A stretch of 64,000 nucleotides of DNA from Clostridiaceae bacterium HFYG-1003 (GTDB taxonomy: Bacteria; Bacillota; Clostridia; Clostridiales; Clostridiaceae), in the NCBI GenBank assembly GCA_024579835.1, contig CP102060.1:2641558-2705557 (forward strand), written 5' to 3'. This document shows, piece after piece, positions 26,694 to 35,051 of this stretch. The translations under genes were made by a program, and so were the position numbers. The notes under the pieces are model-generated. The model ran no database searches and was not told where the DNA came from. It saw only the letters and a list, made by a program, of their open reading frames with translations. How positions within the stretch are numbered: position 1 is the first letter of the stretch; each line of letters starts with the position of its first letter.

Positions 26694-27716
26694 CTAACCG
26701 AGTGTGATCAGCTCGTACTTCTGGCTGCCCAGTCCCATTTCCTCGGCATGAGCCAGGGATTCCCGGCCGTTGTCAAACAGAGGCTTGCCTTCCCGCTCCT
26801 GCAAAAGATCAATGCAGACCCGGTCAATGGCCACGGGATCCGTGGAGGCGAAGACGCCGATGTTATCAGCCACCAGCTCCATGTGTCCGCCATAGCAGTC
26901 ACAGTACTGGGTGACATTGAGCAGGAAGTTCAGGTAAATATTGCGCTTGCCAAAGCCAGCTCCGTAGGCATATTCCGCCAGCCGGGCCGTAAAATCCTTC
27001 GCGCCCCAGTCGGTCTTGATGGCGCCTACCGGACAGGCGGCCACACAGGCGGCACAGCCGACGCATTTCTCATGGTCGATGAAGGCCGTCTCGGTCAGCT
27101 CAATGGCTCCGTAATTGCAGGATTCCACGCAGGCGCCGCAGGCGATGCATTCATCCTGGCTGACCACCGGATTGACGGTGGCATGCTGCGCCATTTTGCC
27201 GGAACGGGCGGCAAAGCCCATGGCCAGCTGCTTCATGGCACCGCCGAAACCGGCTTCGGCATGTCCCTTGAAATGTGCCATGATGATGAACTGATCATAA
27301 GGCGCAAAGCCGGCCCCCAGCTTGACCGAATCAAACACTTTGCCGGGAATCGGCACTTCCGTCACCGCTTCGCCGTGATCGCCATCGGCGATGATGATGG
27401 GAAGATCCGTAAAGCCATGCTCCCTGGCCAACGCAATGTGGCTGTCCCGGGTTGTCCGGCTGCCCCGATAAAGTACATTGGTCTCAATATAGCTGGGCGT
27501 GATGCCGCGCGATTTGAGCCGGCTGATGACTCCCTGATAGCACCCGGGACTCAGGAATGTATCATTGCCCTTTTCCCCGAAATGAACCTTCAGCGGGATC
27601 TCCCCGGCCAGTTCCACTTCTTCCCGGGCCACCACTTCCTCAAACAGCCGGGCAGCCGCCTCGGACAAGGCTGCCTCATCGGCCTGCTTCATCGGAATAA
27701 AATAAACGTTGCTCAT
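26694..27716 (-). CDS. DUF362 domain ferredoxin-type protein
   Basis: A 340-residue DUF362 protein carrying two [4Fe-4S] motifs, CIACGACVESC and CVGCAACVAAC, at about residues 190-230. The N-terminal SNVYFIPMKQADE and the GHAEAGFGGAMKQLAMG segment are typical of the family. Probably an electron carrier or accessory protein; the exact partner is not known. It is monocistronic or paired loosely with the HAD gene upstream, and GGAGGAATT precedes the ATG. Confidence 0.88.
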   Translation of the reverse strand: MSNVYFIPMKQADEAALSEAAARLFEEVVAREEVELAGEIPLKVHFGEKGNDTFLSPGCYQGVISRLKSRGITPSYIETNVLYRGSRTTRDSHIALAREHGFTDLPIIIADGDHGEAVTEVPIPGKVFDSVKLGAGFAPYDQFIIMAHFKGHAEAGFGGAMKQLAMGFAARSGKMAQHATVNPVVSQDECIACGACVESCNYGAIELTETAFIDHEKCVGCAACVAACPVGAIKTDWGAKDFTARLAEYAYGAGFGKRNIYLNFLLNVTQYCDCYGGHMELVADNIGVFASTDPVAIDRVCIDLLQEREGKPLFDNGRESLAHAEEMGLGSQKYELITLG

Positions 27717-27836
27717 AATTCCTCCTTCTGCTCACTACTACACGATTCTTTGACCATTCCCCGAGCCGCCCCCTGAAAGCGGCTGCCGCTCACTGGACTA
27801 TTCCCTCGCAGCCCTGGCATTGCCCCGCCTGGCTGG

Positions 27837-28709
27837 TCACTTCCCGGCTTCGGCCGGATTCCCCCACTCGGACAGAATATCCTCAATCACCCTGGCAACG
27901 AACTGCCCCGGCCGCGAATCCAGAACGCGGTCAGCGGCCTCCTGAACTTCAGCCGGTGAACTGGCCAGTGTATAGGAGAGTTCGGCTTCCCGCATCATCT
28001 CGATGTCATTGAGATAGTCTCCGGCCGCGATGACAAAGGCACTGCTGTTCTCCCGAATGTAGCGGATCATCTTGCCCTTGGATACCTCTCGGGGCGTCAG
28101 CTCCAGATAATGGGTCTGAGACTTGACGACTCGAAGCTGGGGCAGATACTCCCGGACATACTCATGGGCCAGTCTCATGCCCGCGTCGCAGTTCTCATCC
28201 GTCAGGCCGAACAGGATCTTATTGCAGCGCTGACCTTCCACATCTCCAAAATCTGCCCGGACAAAGGGATGATGCTCGACCACCCGGGGATCCTCATCCG
28301 GACTTTGGCTGACCAGATACGTCTGATCCGGCGTGTACACCTGAATCATGATTTCCGGATAGAAGACAGTCAGCCGCCGGAACAGCTCCCCCAGCCCCTC
28401 GGTAGCCATTTCATGCTCGATGATGGACTGCCGGCCCGTTCGGTCATACAGCGTCGCGCCATTGGCAAAGATTGCCGGAAAGTTGGACGGAACTGCCTGA
28501 ACGTGGTATTCCGCGTTGATCCGGCCCCGGCCCGTGGCCAGAGTAAAGTAGAAGCCTGCGGCGATAAACCGCTGAATGGCTTCCAGGTCGGTCTCGGAAA
28601 CCTGCAGGGACTTGTCCACCAAGGTTCCGTCAATATCGGCAAACAGCACCACCGGCCGTTTTCCTGCCGCGGTCTGTGTTAAAAACTGATCCAAATATTT
28701 CTCTGTCAC
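27837..28709 (-). CDS. Cof-type HAD-IIB sugar-phosphate/phosphatase family hydrolase
   Basis: 290 residues. HAD motif I DIDGTL has its catalytic aspartates at 25 and 27; motif II is TLATGRG; the cap domain precedes SKGKMIRYI (motif III lysine) and motif IV GDYLNDIEMM. The subfamily usually dephosphorylates sugar phosphates or FMN-like compounds. A CAGGAGG site lies upstream of the ATG. Confidence 0.9.
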   Translation of the reverse strand: MTEKYLDQFLTQTAAGKRPVVLFADIDGTLVDKSLQVSETDLEAIQRFIAAGFYFTLATGRGRINAEYHVQAVPSNFPAIFANGATLYDRTGRQSIIEHEMATEGLGELFRRLTVFYPEIMIQVYTPDQTYLVSQSPDEDPRVVEHHPFVRADFGDVEGQRCNKILFGLTDENCDAGMRLAHEYVREYLPQLRVVKSQTHYLELTPREVSKGKMIRYIRENSSAFVIAAGDYLNDIEMMREAELSYTLASSPAEVQEAADRVLDSRPGQFVARVIEDILSEWGNPAEAGK

Positions 28710-28802
28710 TGATTTCCTCCTGCCGGATATGTTCTCTTCCTATCAGTATAGCATTTCTTCCGTTTTTCATTGCAAATCCAAATGAAAATAGATCCGTCAG
28801 GC

Positions 28803-28890
28803 CCCTCCGGCCCACCGGATGGAACAGGAGTCCCTCCGGCCCACCGGATGGAACAGGAGTCCTTCCGGCGGGCCGGAGGGACTCCCTGTT
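28803..28890 (-). repeat. 29-bp tandem repeat folded into an inverted repeat
   Basis: A 29-bp unit containing ctccggcccaccggatggaa is present twice (period 29, starting near 28805 and 28834) with a partial third copy. An inverted copy (28871-28890) pairs with 28823-28841 except for one bulged base. It could terminate minus-strand transcripts from the lyxose isomerase gene, although only a CTATTTTC tail follows. Confidence 0.72.
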
Positions 28891-28943
28891 GTTCTTCCTG
28901 GATTTCTCAAACAGCCGTTTCCCGATTGAAATCACGATGCTCC

Positions 28944-29624
28944 CTAAGGTGCCGGCGGATATTCACTGCACAAAAGCCGCCAGGCGGGTTCATCCTCCTC
29001 GATGGTGGGAAAACGTCCCACCGCCTCCCGGAAGAAGTTGTCCGTTTCATCGTCATTGACGGAAGAGACTTCTCCGATGAGGACGGCTCCGGTACCTGGC
29101 TCCACCCGAAAGTCGTGGGACAGTCCGGGCGTCAGCGTGACGCTCTCCCCGGGGGTCAGGCGCAGACTGGCGCCGGAGGGAAGAATCCGGTGGACCCCGT
29201 CACAGGCAACCCGGACAGGTTCCGAAGTTTCATGTCCGTCCTCATCCGTCTGAATCAGACGCAGGAGCAGATTGCCGCCCCCGCGGTTGATGATGTCCTC
29301 GGTCTTGGCCCGGTGATAATGCATCGGGGCATATTGGCCTTCGCGCAGCATCAGGAGCTTTTCGGCATAGGTCCGGGCATACTTCGGATCCCCCGCTTTG
29401 CCGTTGCGCAGTGTGATCAGGGAGAAGCCCAGGGCATGGAAGTCCCCCTGACCATAATCGGTAATATCCCAGCCCAGCCGGCAATCCCTGACTTCATCCC
29501 AGTCGTGGCCTAAAACAGGCCACGTCGCTGGACTGACGTGGCAAAACGGCGGCAGCGCGAAATGGAACCGGTCAGCCAGTTCTTCCATTTCCCGGATGGC
29601 CTGATTGATTTGTGATCGCTTCAT
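28944..29624 (-). CDS. D-lyxose isomerase
   Basis: A 226-residue cupin-fold sugar isomerase (D-lyxose/D-xylulose, often also D-mannose/D-fructose). The metal site is in REGQYAPMHYHRAKTEDIINRGGG, with a later histidine in LTPGLSHDF. Length and motifs match the family. It overlaps by 4 nt (ATGA) with a small upstream ORF, suggesting a two- or three-gene transcript. Confidence 0.88.
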   Translation of the reverse strand: MKRSQINQAIREMEELADRFHFALPPFCHVSPATWPVLGHDWDEVRDCRLGWDITDYGQGDFHALGFSLITLRNGKAGDPKYARTYAEKLLMLREGQYAPMHYHRAKTEDIINRGGGNLLLRLIQTDEDGHETSEPVRVACDGVHRILPSGASLRLTPGESVTLTPGLSHDFRVEPGTGAVLIGEVSSVNDDETDNFFREAVGRFPTIEEDEPAWRLLCSEYPPAP

Positions 29625-29881
29625 CGCTCCAGCTCATCCTTGTCGGTGGTGGTGGAACAGGTCTTGGGATTATAGTATTCGGGTTTGGAACGGAACTGGT
29701 CATTGGTGGCGTATTCGGAGGATTCCACCTCGCCCAGTTCATCCGTGGTCTGTCCCTGCTGAGGATTGTGATGCCTGAGCTGCTCTTCCGTCTCCGTGAT
29801 ATCCCGTGATTCGGGGATCACTTCGCAGAAATTTTTCTTTTCTTCCGGTTTCGGAGTGGTTTTCAGCGGTTCCTTTTTCAT
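29621..29881 (-). CDS. Small hydrophilic protein, unknown
   Basis: 86 residues, rich in Glu, Lys, Thr and Asn, with no hydrophobic core and probably disordered. It contains two cysteines (about 19 and 75). It has a GGGAGGAATC ribosome site and a 4-nt overlap with the lyxose isomerase start, both favouring a real gene. No family recognised. Confidence 0.6.
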   Translation of the reverse strand: MKKEPLKTTPKPEEKKNFCEVIPESRDITETEEQLRHHNPQQGQTTDELGEVESSEYATNDQFRSKPEYYNPKTCSTTTDKDELER

Positions 29882-29952
29882 GAGCGATTCCTCCCATTGT
29901 TTGAAATCAGGTCTTTGCCGGCAGGAATCCTGCCGTTTGATTTACTTTTACC

Positions 29953-30306
29953 TTACAAAAAACAGTTCAGATTGATCTCGGCCTGAGCCAGGGGACTGCC
30001 CGAGAATTCCCGGAGCAGCTGATTCAGGTGATCCAGAACCGCCTGATCCAGACTGCTTTTCACGACCGACTGAGACTGAAACTGCCCCTTGATCACATCA
30101 CCGACTTTGGTTACCACAAACCGGCCCTCAAACCGGGGTTCGCTGGTCCTGACATACTCCAGGAGCCTGGGCAGCAGTTCCCGGTTAAGGATCTGTTCCA
30201 TACGCTGTTCCGATTTTAAAGCCTCCCCCCACTTGCGGGTGAGCTCTTCCGTTACCGGCATGACAAACACATCGTTGATTTTCGTATTGATATCGGGATA
30301 TTCCAT
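29953..30306 (-). CDS. Conserved-looking small protein, unknown
   Basis: 117 residues with predicted alternating helices and a central strand pair (EGRFVVTKVGDVIKGQFQSQ). A GAAAGAGGT site precedes the ATG. It is co-oriented with the lyxose isomerase cluster, 70 nt upstream of the 86-residue ORF. I do not recognise a domain; the composition looks like normal coding sequence. Confidence 0.62.
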   Translation of the reverse strand: MEYPDINTKINDVFVMPVTEELTRKWGEALKSEQRMEQILNRELLPRLLEYVRTSEPRFEGRFVVTKVGDVIKGQFQSQSVVKSSLDQAVLDHLNQLLREFSGSPLAQAEINLNCFL

Positions 30307-30395
30307 TCTTTATACCTCTTTCCTCATTGATTCCTGTCCATGGATCTTTTCCAGGCTCATGCCTCCCTTTCAAGGGAGACAATCGCAGGATGTTT

Positions 30396-30665
30396 TTACT
30401 CCCGATCCGAAGCAGGCTGAACTTCTTCCTCTGTTTTGAGTTTATACTTCAGGGCGCCGGTGGGACATTCCCGCACGACCCGGATGACTTCCTCCACGGG
30501 GGCCAGATCCACCATGATCCAGGGACGGCTGGACGGGTCGAATACAAACTCATTTTCCCGGCTGCAGACGCCGGTATGGTTGCAGCGGTCCTGGCTGTAG
30601 TAGACATCGATGTCCTTGCCCCGGTATTTACGATAGCCTTGGGCCATCAGTTCTTCTTCTGTCAC
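30396..30665 (-). CDS. Single-cluster ferredoxin-like protein (Fer4_19/YjdI type)
   Basis: An 89-residue protein with the family pattern YRKYRGKDIDVYYSQDRCNHTGVC, then WIMVDLAPVEEVIRVVRECPTGALKY. The cysteines resemble those of a single Fe-S cluster. The open frame extends upstream to 30848, but the GTG at 30665 follows an AAAGGAG site and gives the usual N-terminus (VTEEELMAQGYRKY). An ATG at 30647 is the alternative. The partner is unknown. Confidence 0.8.
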   Translation of the reverse strand: MTEEELMAQGYRKYRGKDIDVYYSQDRCNHTGVCSRENEFVFDPSSRPWIMVDLAPVEEVIRVVRECPTGALKYKLKTEEEVQPASDRE

Positions 30666-31060
30666 GAATGCATTGCTCCTTTGTCTGCGGCAACTGCCGG
30701 GCATCCACCTTCGGTGGGTTACCGGAAGGATCTGCGCCAGATTGCGGCTCGGTTGGTTTGAGTCCATTATACCGTGACGCTGTCCGGCATTTGAGAACAT
30801 TCTATGAAAGAAGGGCAAGTCTTTCGTGAACCTCCGGCACTCAGACAAGGTTCTTCCGGTTCATCGGCAAGTCTTCGACGGCTTCGGACCGTCGGGGATG
30901 ATCGGCTGGCAAGAATCCCTTGAAGTATTTAGGAAAGGATCTGAGGACAGGATCGATGGACAGGATCGATGGACAGGATCGATGGACAGGATCGATGGAC
31001 AGGACTTGATTTCAGTGGAAGGCGTGATTCGAAAAATGCAGCGATTTGATTCTAAACGCG
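30666..31060. other. Intergenic region with tandem repeat
   Basis: No credible gene. It contains the 13-bp array at 30946-30997. The long open frame across it on the plus strand is mostly the repeat and lacks a ribosome site. Confidence 0.6.
30946..30997. repeat. 13-bp tandem repeat, four copies
   Basis: The unit gacaggatcgatg is repeated four times exactly, followed by a fifth broken unit. Same unit length and copy number as the array at 1648-1699, but a different sequence. Confidence 0.9.
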
Positions 31061-31087
31061 AAAAAAGCCGGGGTTTCCGGCTTTTTT
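31061..31087. terminator. Bidirectional terminator
   Basis: aaaaaagccgg (31061-31071), loop ggttt, and ccggctttttt. A/T runs flank the stem on both sides, so it can act for the minus-strand gene at 31111-31377. Confidence 0.88.
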
Positions 31088-31110
31088 CTATCGGTTCTCA
31101 TGATTCATTG

Positions 31111-31377
31111 TTAGCTTATGTTTGCTGCCCACTGGTTCAAAAGGTGTTTCCCGGCATCGGTAATTTCAAAGAAGTAGTTGACCAGACTGTTATCCCGTTC
31201 GATCAGCCGATCGGTGCGGACCGTCACCAGGTACCCTTTCTCCGTCAGCCGTTCCGCTTCTGTCTGGATCTCCTCTTTTCGGTAATCACGCAGCTGGGAA
31301 TGGCTCTTCAAGTAAACATACTCGTCGCTGTTTTTATCATGGAGAATCTTCAGAATTCGAATGCCCAAATCAGACAT
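31111..31377 (-). CDS. Small winged-helix-like protein, unknown
   Basis: 88 residues (MSDLGIRILKILHDK...). The layout of short helices and a basic/acidic hairpin (YLVTVRTDRLIERDNSLVNYFFEITDAGKHLL) resembles a small winged-helix or PadR/MarR-type DNA-binding domain, but the match is by eye only. The start at 31377 is favoured by a GGAGGA site; the upstream ATG at 31392 overlaps that site. It stands alone beside the purine locus. Confidence 0.6.
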   Translation of the reverse strand: MSDLGIRILKILHDKNSDEYVYLKSHSQLRDYRKEEIQTEAERLTEKGYLVTVRTDRLIERDNSLVNYFFEITDAGKHLLNQWAANIS

Positions 31378-31499
31378 GAACGCTTCCTCCATCTGTATTT
31401 ATTTTGTTAAAGCAATCTTAACAAAATATTTACTATTTGTAAAGCATCCATTCTGTTTAATCGTACCCAATTAAGTTAAATATCGGTTAATTCGCTCGG

Positions 31500-32444
31500 C
31501 TAAATGACGCGGTGGCGGGGTTCGCCGGCCAGGTAAGAACGGATGTTGCGCATGGTAGAGTCCAGAATCCGGATTCGGGCTTCCTTTGTCGACCAGGCGA
31601 TATGCGGGGTGATGATCAGATTCGGGGCTTCCCGCAGGATATGGCCTTCCGGCATGGGTTCCATGGACAGAACATCCAGAGCGGCACCGGCAATGACGCC
31701 TTCATCCAGCGCCCGGCGCAAGTCTTCCTCCACGATGAGGGGGCCGCGGGAGGCGTTGATCAGGAAGGCACCTGGCTTCATCAACGCCAGGCTTCTGGCA
31801 TTGACGATGCCCCTGGTGAACTGGGTCAGGGGACAGTGCAGCGTCAGGATATCCGACTGCCGGAAAATCTCTTCCAGGGAAACGGATGGCACATCGAAGG
31901 CCCGGCCCGGCCGCTCCACAGTAATGACCTGCATGCCGAAGGCGCGGGCCAGTTCACCGACCCGCTGTCCGATCCGGCCATAGCCGATAATTCCCAGTGT
32001 CTTGCCCATCAGCTCAACCTGGGGTGACAGGGTATAGCACCAGTCGCTGGCGCTGGTCCACTCCCCGGCCCGGACGGACTGGCTGTGCCGTCCGATCTGG
32101 TGGGCCAGCTCCAGGATCAGAGCCAGCGTAAACTGGGCAACGGTATCCGTGCCGTAGGTGGGCACGTTGGACACCACGATGCCAAGGTCCCGGGCAGCTG
32201 CCGCGTCAACGCAGTCATAACCGGTTGCCATCACCGTAATGTATTTCAGCTGCTTAGCCTCTGCCAGCGCCTGACGCGTCAGATTCGCCTTGTTCGCGAC
32301 CACAATGTCGGCGTCCCGGATCCGGTCCGCGATCTCTTCGGGCAGGGAGCGGTCATAGACCGTTACGTCGCCGAAGGCTTCCAGGCCTTCCCAGGTCAGA
32401 TCGCCCGGGTTGAGGGTATATCCATCCAGTACAACTATTTTCAT
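31500..32444 (-). CDS. D-isomer-specific 2-hydroxyacid dehydrogenase
   Basis: 314 residues. NAD-binding motif GIIGYGRIGQRV, catalytic Arg in NASRGPLIVEEDL, and the catalytic histidine in ITPHIAWST are all present. Closest in look to glycerate/hydroxypyruvate-type members. The upstream ATG at 32576 lies inside hydA, so I start at 32444, which has a GGAGGT site located in the last hydA codons. Its tight linkage to the hydantoinase gene suggests that it handles a 2-oxo or 2-hydroxy product of purine-ring breakdown, but the substrate is unproven. Confidence 0.88.
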   Translation of the reverse strand: MKIVVLDGYTLNPGDLTWEGLEAFGDVTVYDRSLPEEIADRIRDADIVVANKANLTRQALAEAKQLKYITVMATGYDCVDAAAARDLGIVVSNVPTYGTDTVAQFTLALILELAHQIGRHSQSVRAGEWTSASDWCYTLSPQVELMGKTLGIIGYGRIGQRVGELARAFGMQVITVERPGRAFDVPSVSLEEIFRQSDILTLHCPLTQFTRGIVNARSLALMKPGAFLINASRGPLIVEEDLRRALDEGVIAGAALDVLSMEPMPEGHILREAPNLIITPHIAWSTKEARIRILDSTMRNIRSYLAGEPRHRVI

Positions 32445-32445
32445 G

Positions 32446-33852
32446 CTATACCTCCTCCAAGGTTGATGCGGCGAGGGTCTGGTTGATAGCCCGGGGCAGG
32501 AACCGGCCCTGGCCGCGCTCTCCCAGGAACTCGCCCTGTCGGGCGAGCATCCGGCCTGCTGAGAACACATAGTCAATGGCGGTGCGATGCGTCATGCCTT
32601 CATAAATGCTGTAATCACAGACTGACGCCATTTCTGAAGCCCGGATGGCGGTTTCGGGTCCTTCCCGCAGGATCACCAGATCGGCATCGCTGCCCGGTTG
32701 AAGCGTGCCTTTTCTGGGATACAGTCCAAAGATCTTTGCGGCATTGGTGGAAGTCAGTTCCACAAACCGTTCCAGCGTAATGCGATGTTTCAGGACGCCT
32801 TCGGTGAACAGCAGCGGGATCCGCTCCTGGACGCCCGGAGCTCCGCCCGGAGCCAGACTGAAGTTGTCCTTTCCGGCCAGTTTTTCCTGAAGGCAGAACG
32901 GACAATGATCCGTTCCGACGGTCTGGCAGGTGCCGTCAATGACGGCGGTCCAAAGGCTCTGCCGTTCCGCCTCGCTGCGCAGCGGGGGTGCCATGATGTA
33001 CTTCAATCCCTCTTCAGGTCCGCCGGATTCGTAGCGCTCCTCAGTCAGGAGCAGATACTGCGGGCAGGTTTCCATGAAGACCGGAATGCCCTCCCGCCGG
33101 AACTGAACCATGCGCCGGGCTCCCAGGCCCGTCGAGGTATGAACCACATATACTGGTACATTGCCGGCCATTCCGGACAGCTCGCACAGCCGGCCGATGA
33201 ACTCGGATTCGGTCCGGGGCGGGCGGGTCCTGGCGTGATAAATGGGGCTGAGCTGGCCCTGCTCCAGGGCCTCCTTCCTCAGAAGCCGCGTCACCTCATC
33301 GTTTTCGCAGTGAACCGTCAGCAGCCCGCCCGCTTCCTTCATGACCCGCAGGATTCGGATCAGATCCTCGTCCCCCATTTTAAAGCCGTAAGTGGAGTAC
33401 GCCTTGAAACTGGCAATGCCCTCCCCAATCAGTTCCTTCAGCTCGGTCAGAATGGCCTCATCCACATGCTGTATAACGCCGTGGAAGGCATAGTCGATGA
33501 CGCTTTTGCGCGCTTTTTCCTGGTACCGGTCCAAAGAATACCGGAGCGGTGAACCGGCCGGCGCAAAGCCGATATGATCAATGATCGTGGTGGTTCCGCC
33601 TAATGCCGCAGCCACCGTGCCGGTATAAAAATCATCCGCCGAGCGGAATGTCTCCGACTGCTGCAGCTCCATATGCGTATGGGGGTCAATGCCCCCCGGA
33701 ATTACCCAGGCTCCCTGGGCATCAATGATTTCCTCTCCGGGCAGCGGCTCCAGTCTGCCCATTTGGGCAATGAGCCCGTCTTCGATCCGAAGCGACTCCT
33801 CCCGGATGCCTTCCTCCGTAACCAGTTTTCCATGAATGATCAAGTACCCCAT
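32446..33852 (-). CDS. hydA: Dihydropyrimidinase/hydantoinase family amidohydrolase
   Basis: Hydrolyses cyclic amides such as hydantoins or dihydropyrimidines. 468 residues with metal ligands in DPHTHMEL, the bridging lysine in SFKAYSTY, histidines in LTVHCEND and VYVVHTS, and the TVGTDHCPF aspartate region. It is the counterpart of HyuA in E. coli-type purine loci. The stop lies 1 nt before the next gene's start codon. It is probably in a second transcript of the locus, separated from ssnA by the Nudix gene. Confidence 0.92.
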   Translation of the reverse strand: MGYLIIHGKLVTEEGIREESLRIEDGLIAQMGRLEPLPGEEIIDAQGAWVIPGGIDPHTHMELQQSETFRSADDFYTGTVAAALGGTTTIIDHIGFAPAGSPLRYSLDRYQEKARKSVIDYAFHGVIQHVDEAILTELKELIGEGIASFKAYSTYGFKMGDEDLIRILRVMKEAGGLLTVHCENDEVTRLLRKEALEQGQLSPIYHARTRPPRTESEFIGRLCELSGMAGNVPVYVVHTSTGLGARRMVQFRREGIPVFMETCPQYLLLTEERYESGGPEEGLKYIMAPPLRSEAERQSLWTAVIDGTCQTVGTDHCPFCLQEKLAGKDNFSLAPGGAPGVQERIPLLFTEGVLKHRITLERFVELTSTNAAKIFGLYPRKGTLQPGSDADLVILREGPETAIRASEMASVCDYSIYEGMTHRTAIDYVFSAGRMLARQGEFLGERGQGRFLPRAINQTLAASTLEEV

Positions 33853-34247
33853 GGTTGCCCTCCTTTGCCGGGTTGGTCATAACGATTGATCTGATTGAAA
33901 ATGTCTGTTGCGTTATTTTGGCTCTATCATTATTTACGGTCGATCATTATCCTGTTTCTATCATTCTTTGGTTTCTATCATTGTTATAGTTCTTTCATTG
34001 GCATCGCAGTTGATCCTGACATCGCAGTTGATCGAAGTGTTCCCGCTGAATCAAATGTTCACGGTGATCCACCGGTTAATGCATACCGCTGCAATTGCAT
34101 ATGAGTATTGCCTGAATACCTGCCTCTCTGAAAACAAGCTGGTGCCAATGACTGGTCTGGTTTCATTATACTCCCGGACAGGCGCCTCGGACAGTCCGGG
34201 CCGGTGGCCCGGATGGATTCCGTCTTCCCCTGGGCCAGCCCGGGCAC
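33853..34247. other. AT-rich intergenic region
   Basis: About 395 bases, with several tatcatt-like words and an 18-bp-period direct repeat of catcgcagttgatc (34002-34015 and 34020-34033). No gene or clear promoter recognised. Confidence 0.5.
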
Positions 34248-34736
34248 TCAGGAACAGGTCTGGTCCGTGATAATATGCTCCACCCCGGTGTGCTCCCGAC
34301 TGAGGTAATCCTTCAGAAAGGTCGGAAATGCCTTGTACCGGTCCAGGTCATCCATCGGGATCCAGTGCATGTCTTCCCGGATGCCATTGATATTCCAGCT
34401 GTTACTGTTCAGTTCCCTGGTGCCTCTGGGCTTCATGACAAAATAGAGGCAGATCTCGTGGCAGTTCAGTCCGGCCAGGGTGCCGGTGCTGTCATTGAAA
34501 AAATTCTCATGGACCACTGCCAGGTGCTGGATCTCATACTTTACTCCGGTTTCTTCCAATACTTCCCGGACCACCGCGTCCTGTGCGCTTTCCCCCATAT
34601 GGACAGCGCCCCCGACGGAATACAGGTAGTCTTCGCACGGATTGCCGGCAAACAGCACGCAGCCCTCCTCCACAATAATGGCAGCCGCCCGGTAGCGGAA
34701 CCAGTGGCTCTCTCTGGTAAATCCACAGTCGTACAT
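34248..34736 (-). CDS. Nudix hydrolase
   Basis: 162 residues. The full Nudix box GX5EX7REVLEETGV occupies residues 43-65. The N-terminal MYDCGFTRESHWFRYRAAAIIVEE is typical of one clostridial group acting on nucleoside diphosphate derivatives. The substrate is not predictable. It interrupts the purine locus between ssnA and hydA and could be housekeeping or a nucleotide-pool function. Confidence 0.9.
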   Translation of the reverse strand: MYDCGFTRESHWFRYRAAAIIVEEGCVLFAGNPCEDYLYSVGGAVHMGESAQDAVVREVLEETGVKYEIQHLAVVHENFFNDSTGTLAGLNCHEICLYFVMKPRGTRELNSNSWNINGIREDMHWIPMDDLDRYKAFPTFLKDYLSREHTGVEHIITDQTCS

Positions 34737-35051
34737 GTACTGTCCCCCCCAAATATCAAAGAATCAAAAAACCGTCCCTGCTTTCAACAGACCGATCCTG
34801 GTTCCCTCCTGCAGGCAGTTTGTACTATCCATGATACATCATCTCCCCGTCCCATGGGAACGGATCCGCCGATGCCGCATTGGGACCTGATCGTTTGCTC
34901 ACTGGCGGGCTGCCGATTATACGCACCTGCCCATCAGAGACAGCAAGGTGCCGCCGCGGGGTGGGCGGCAGCACCTTGCTGATTTGGATCCCTCATACGT
35001 TCAGATCCCTGACATTGATCCTTTCCGGGGGTCTGTGCCTCCGGGCTCAGG
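34737..35051. other. Intergenic region after ssnA with a strong hairpin
   Basis: Contains an inverted repeat, agcaaggtgccgcc (34942-34955) with ggcggcagcaccttgct (34964-34980). No T run follows in either direction, so it is a stem structure rather than a classical terminator. Otherwise nothing recognised. Confidence 0.6.

Noticed and set aside
30826-31410. 194-codon plus-strand ORF
   Set aside because: Spans the 13-bp array and terminator and runs antisense over a better-supported gene.
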